From NCBI GenBank assembly GCA_012522275.1, contig JAAYKU010000289.1, positions 1-49,299 on the forward strand: a DNA stretch of 49,299 bases. The letters are read 5' to 3'. Of this stretch, positions 48,659 to 49,299 are shown piece by piece (the first letter of the stretch is position 1; every line of letters starts with the position of its first letter). Source of the stretch: Smithella sp. (GTDB taxonomy: Bacteria; Desulfobacterota; Syntrophia; Syntrophales; Smithellaceae). The notes under the pieces are model-generated. The model was not told where the DNA came from, ran no database searches, and was given only the letters and a program-made list of their open reading frames with translations. The position numbers and the translations under genes are program-made.

Positions 48659-49299
48659 TTATTCCAGCGCTTCATTGACCTTGCCTTGCGCTTCTTTCGC
48701 TTCTTTCACAATCCTCTCGAACAGTTCCGCCACCGTCGGCTGGTCGTGAATCAGACCCTGCACCTGCCCTACCGGCAACACGCCCGTTTTGGAATCTCCA
48801 TCCTCGGTGGCCACCTTAATGGCCTTGAAGGCGTTGGCCATATAGGCCAGTTGTTTGGCATTGGCGTAACCGGAAAGCAGCACGCCGATAAAAAGCTTCA
48901 GATAAGGAATGCCGGCCTGGGCGGCGATGTCGCGGGAGTTAAAAAACGCAGCCGGCCAGCTCAGTCCCTTTTTAATCGCTCTTTTGGCCGCGTCCGTTTT
49001 CATGACCCGGCACAAAATGCCGTCGAAGCGCTTGGAAAACAATGTGTCGTAAACATCTTTTTCCATGGTGAGTTTTTTGTAGTTCTCATGCAGCGGGCTT
49101 TCCTTGGTGGTCATGAGCCTCGTGCCCATCGCCACGCCCGAAGCACCCAGCGCCAGCGCCGCGGCCAGACCCCGGCCGTCGGCAAAACCGCCCGCGCCGA
49201 TCACAGGTATTTTCAGATTTTCGGCCAGATGTGGAATCAGGACCAGCGAAGTGACGTCCTCTCCGTGAGCCGCCGCCTCCTGCCCGGTGGCGAGAATCG
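48659..49299 (-). CDS. nitronate monooxygenase / NPD-family FMN enzyme (N-terminal part outside the window)
   Basis: Partial; the frame is open to the window edge, so about 213 C-terminal residues are seen. The last part of the TIM barrel is present: ATGQEAAAHGED with the conserved active-site His, then LKIPVIGAGGFADGRG and ALGASGVAMGTR, the FMN phosphate-binding region, followed by the C-terminal segment (LHENYKKL ... LPVGQVQGLIHD) of the family. Members oxidise alkyl nitronates; many relatives, including FabK-type enoyl-ACP reductases, share the fold, so the reaction is not certain. A GTG at 49202-49204 inside the frame is not the true start. Confidence 0.87.
   Translation of the reverse strand, partial: ILATGQEAAAHGEDVTSLVLIPHLAENLKIPVIGAGGFADGRGLAAALALGASGVAMGTRLMTTKESPLHENYKKLTMEKDVYDTLFSKRFDGILCRVMKTDAAKRAIKKGLSWPAAFFNSRDIAAQAGIPYLKLFIGVLLSGYANAKQLAYMANAFKAIKVATEDGDSKTGVLPVGQVQGLIHDQPTVAELFERIVKEAKEAQGKVNEALE

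Noticed and set aside
1-49299. CRISPR array, intact IS element, phage genes or replication origin
   Set aside because: No regularly spaced repeats, full-length transposase or integrase frames, or DnaA-box clusters were seen by reading the window.

Overview
The window reads as chromosomal DNA from an anaerobic, probably fatty-acid- or aromatic-oxidising deltaproteobacterium (Desulfobacterota, Syntrophus/Smithella-like). This is inferred from gene content, not from a database match. The signs are AMP-forming and ADP-forming acyl-CoA synthetases, 3-hydroxyacyl-CoA dehydrogenase, an enoyl-CoA hydratase-family protein, a MaoC-type hydratase, a sigma-54 activator with three PAS domains, citramalate-based isoleucine synthesis, type IV pilus assembly genes, and the rimP-nusA-infB-rbfA-truB-rpsO-pnp cluster. 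No phage, plasmid, CRISPR array or intact insertion sequence was seen; at most one eroded insertion-sequence end is possible.

Layout. 1-10 kb: a small exported protein, an acyl-CoA ligase, tRNA-Gln(CUG) beside glnS, a PLP dehydratase, waaA, rpe, a 3-hydroxyacyl-CoA dehydrogenase and a YacP-like nuclease. 10-15.9 kb (minus strand): holA, a LOG-family gene, rpsU, then a group reading TPR protein, M24 peptidase, gcvH, lipM-like octanoyltransferase. 16-21.2 kb (minus): a small XRE regulator, ftsB-like gene and pilM-N-O-P-Q. 21.4-33 kb (minus): a long information-processing operon headed by tRNA-Gly(CCC) and an intrinsic terminator, then rimP, nusA, infB, a DUF503 gene, rbfA, nrnA, truB, rpsO and pnp; dut and a DUF39 (homocysteine biosynthesis) gene follow. 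33.4-37.7 kb: an amidohydrolase, a two-subunit ADP-forming acyl-CoA synthetase with a MarR regulator, and tRNA-Arg(ACG). 37.8-49.3 kb: the PAS/sigma-54 activator, a hotdog thioesterase, an enoyl-CoA hydratase-like gene, a cation efflux protein, cimA, a Sua5/YciO protein, RNase G/E, a metallo-beta-lactamase-fold hydrolase, a MaoC hydratase, and a nitronate monooxygenase-like gene cut by the window edge.

The most interesting regulatory element precedes cimA. A consensus sigma-70 promoter (TTGACA-17 bp-TAGAAT) is followed by a 23-codon leader ORF with seven isoleucine codons, then a 12-bp GC-rich hairpin with a U-tract, then cimA, the first committed enzyme of citramalate-dependent isoleucine synthesis. 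This is the architecture of ribosome-mediated transcription attenuation. Other sites include two near-identical operator-like sequences flanking the marR gene, a long rpsO-pnp intergenic hairpin like the RNase III/PNPase autoregulation site of E. coli, and an orphan plus-strand terminator between two minus-strand genes that may end a small RNA.

Start codons were moved downstream of the longest reading frame where a Shine-Dalgarno sequence, promoter or family N-terminus supported it; each case is stated. All functions are assigned by recognising motifs and family resemblance from the translated sequence, without alignments.
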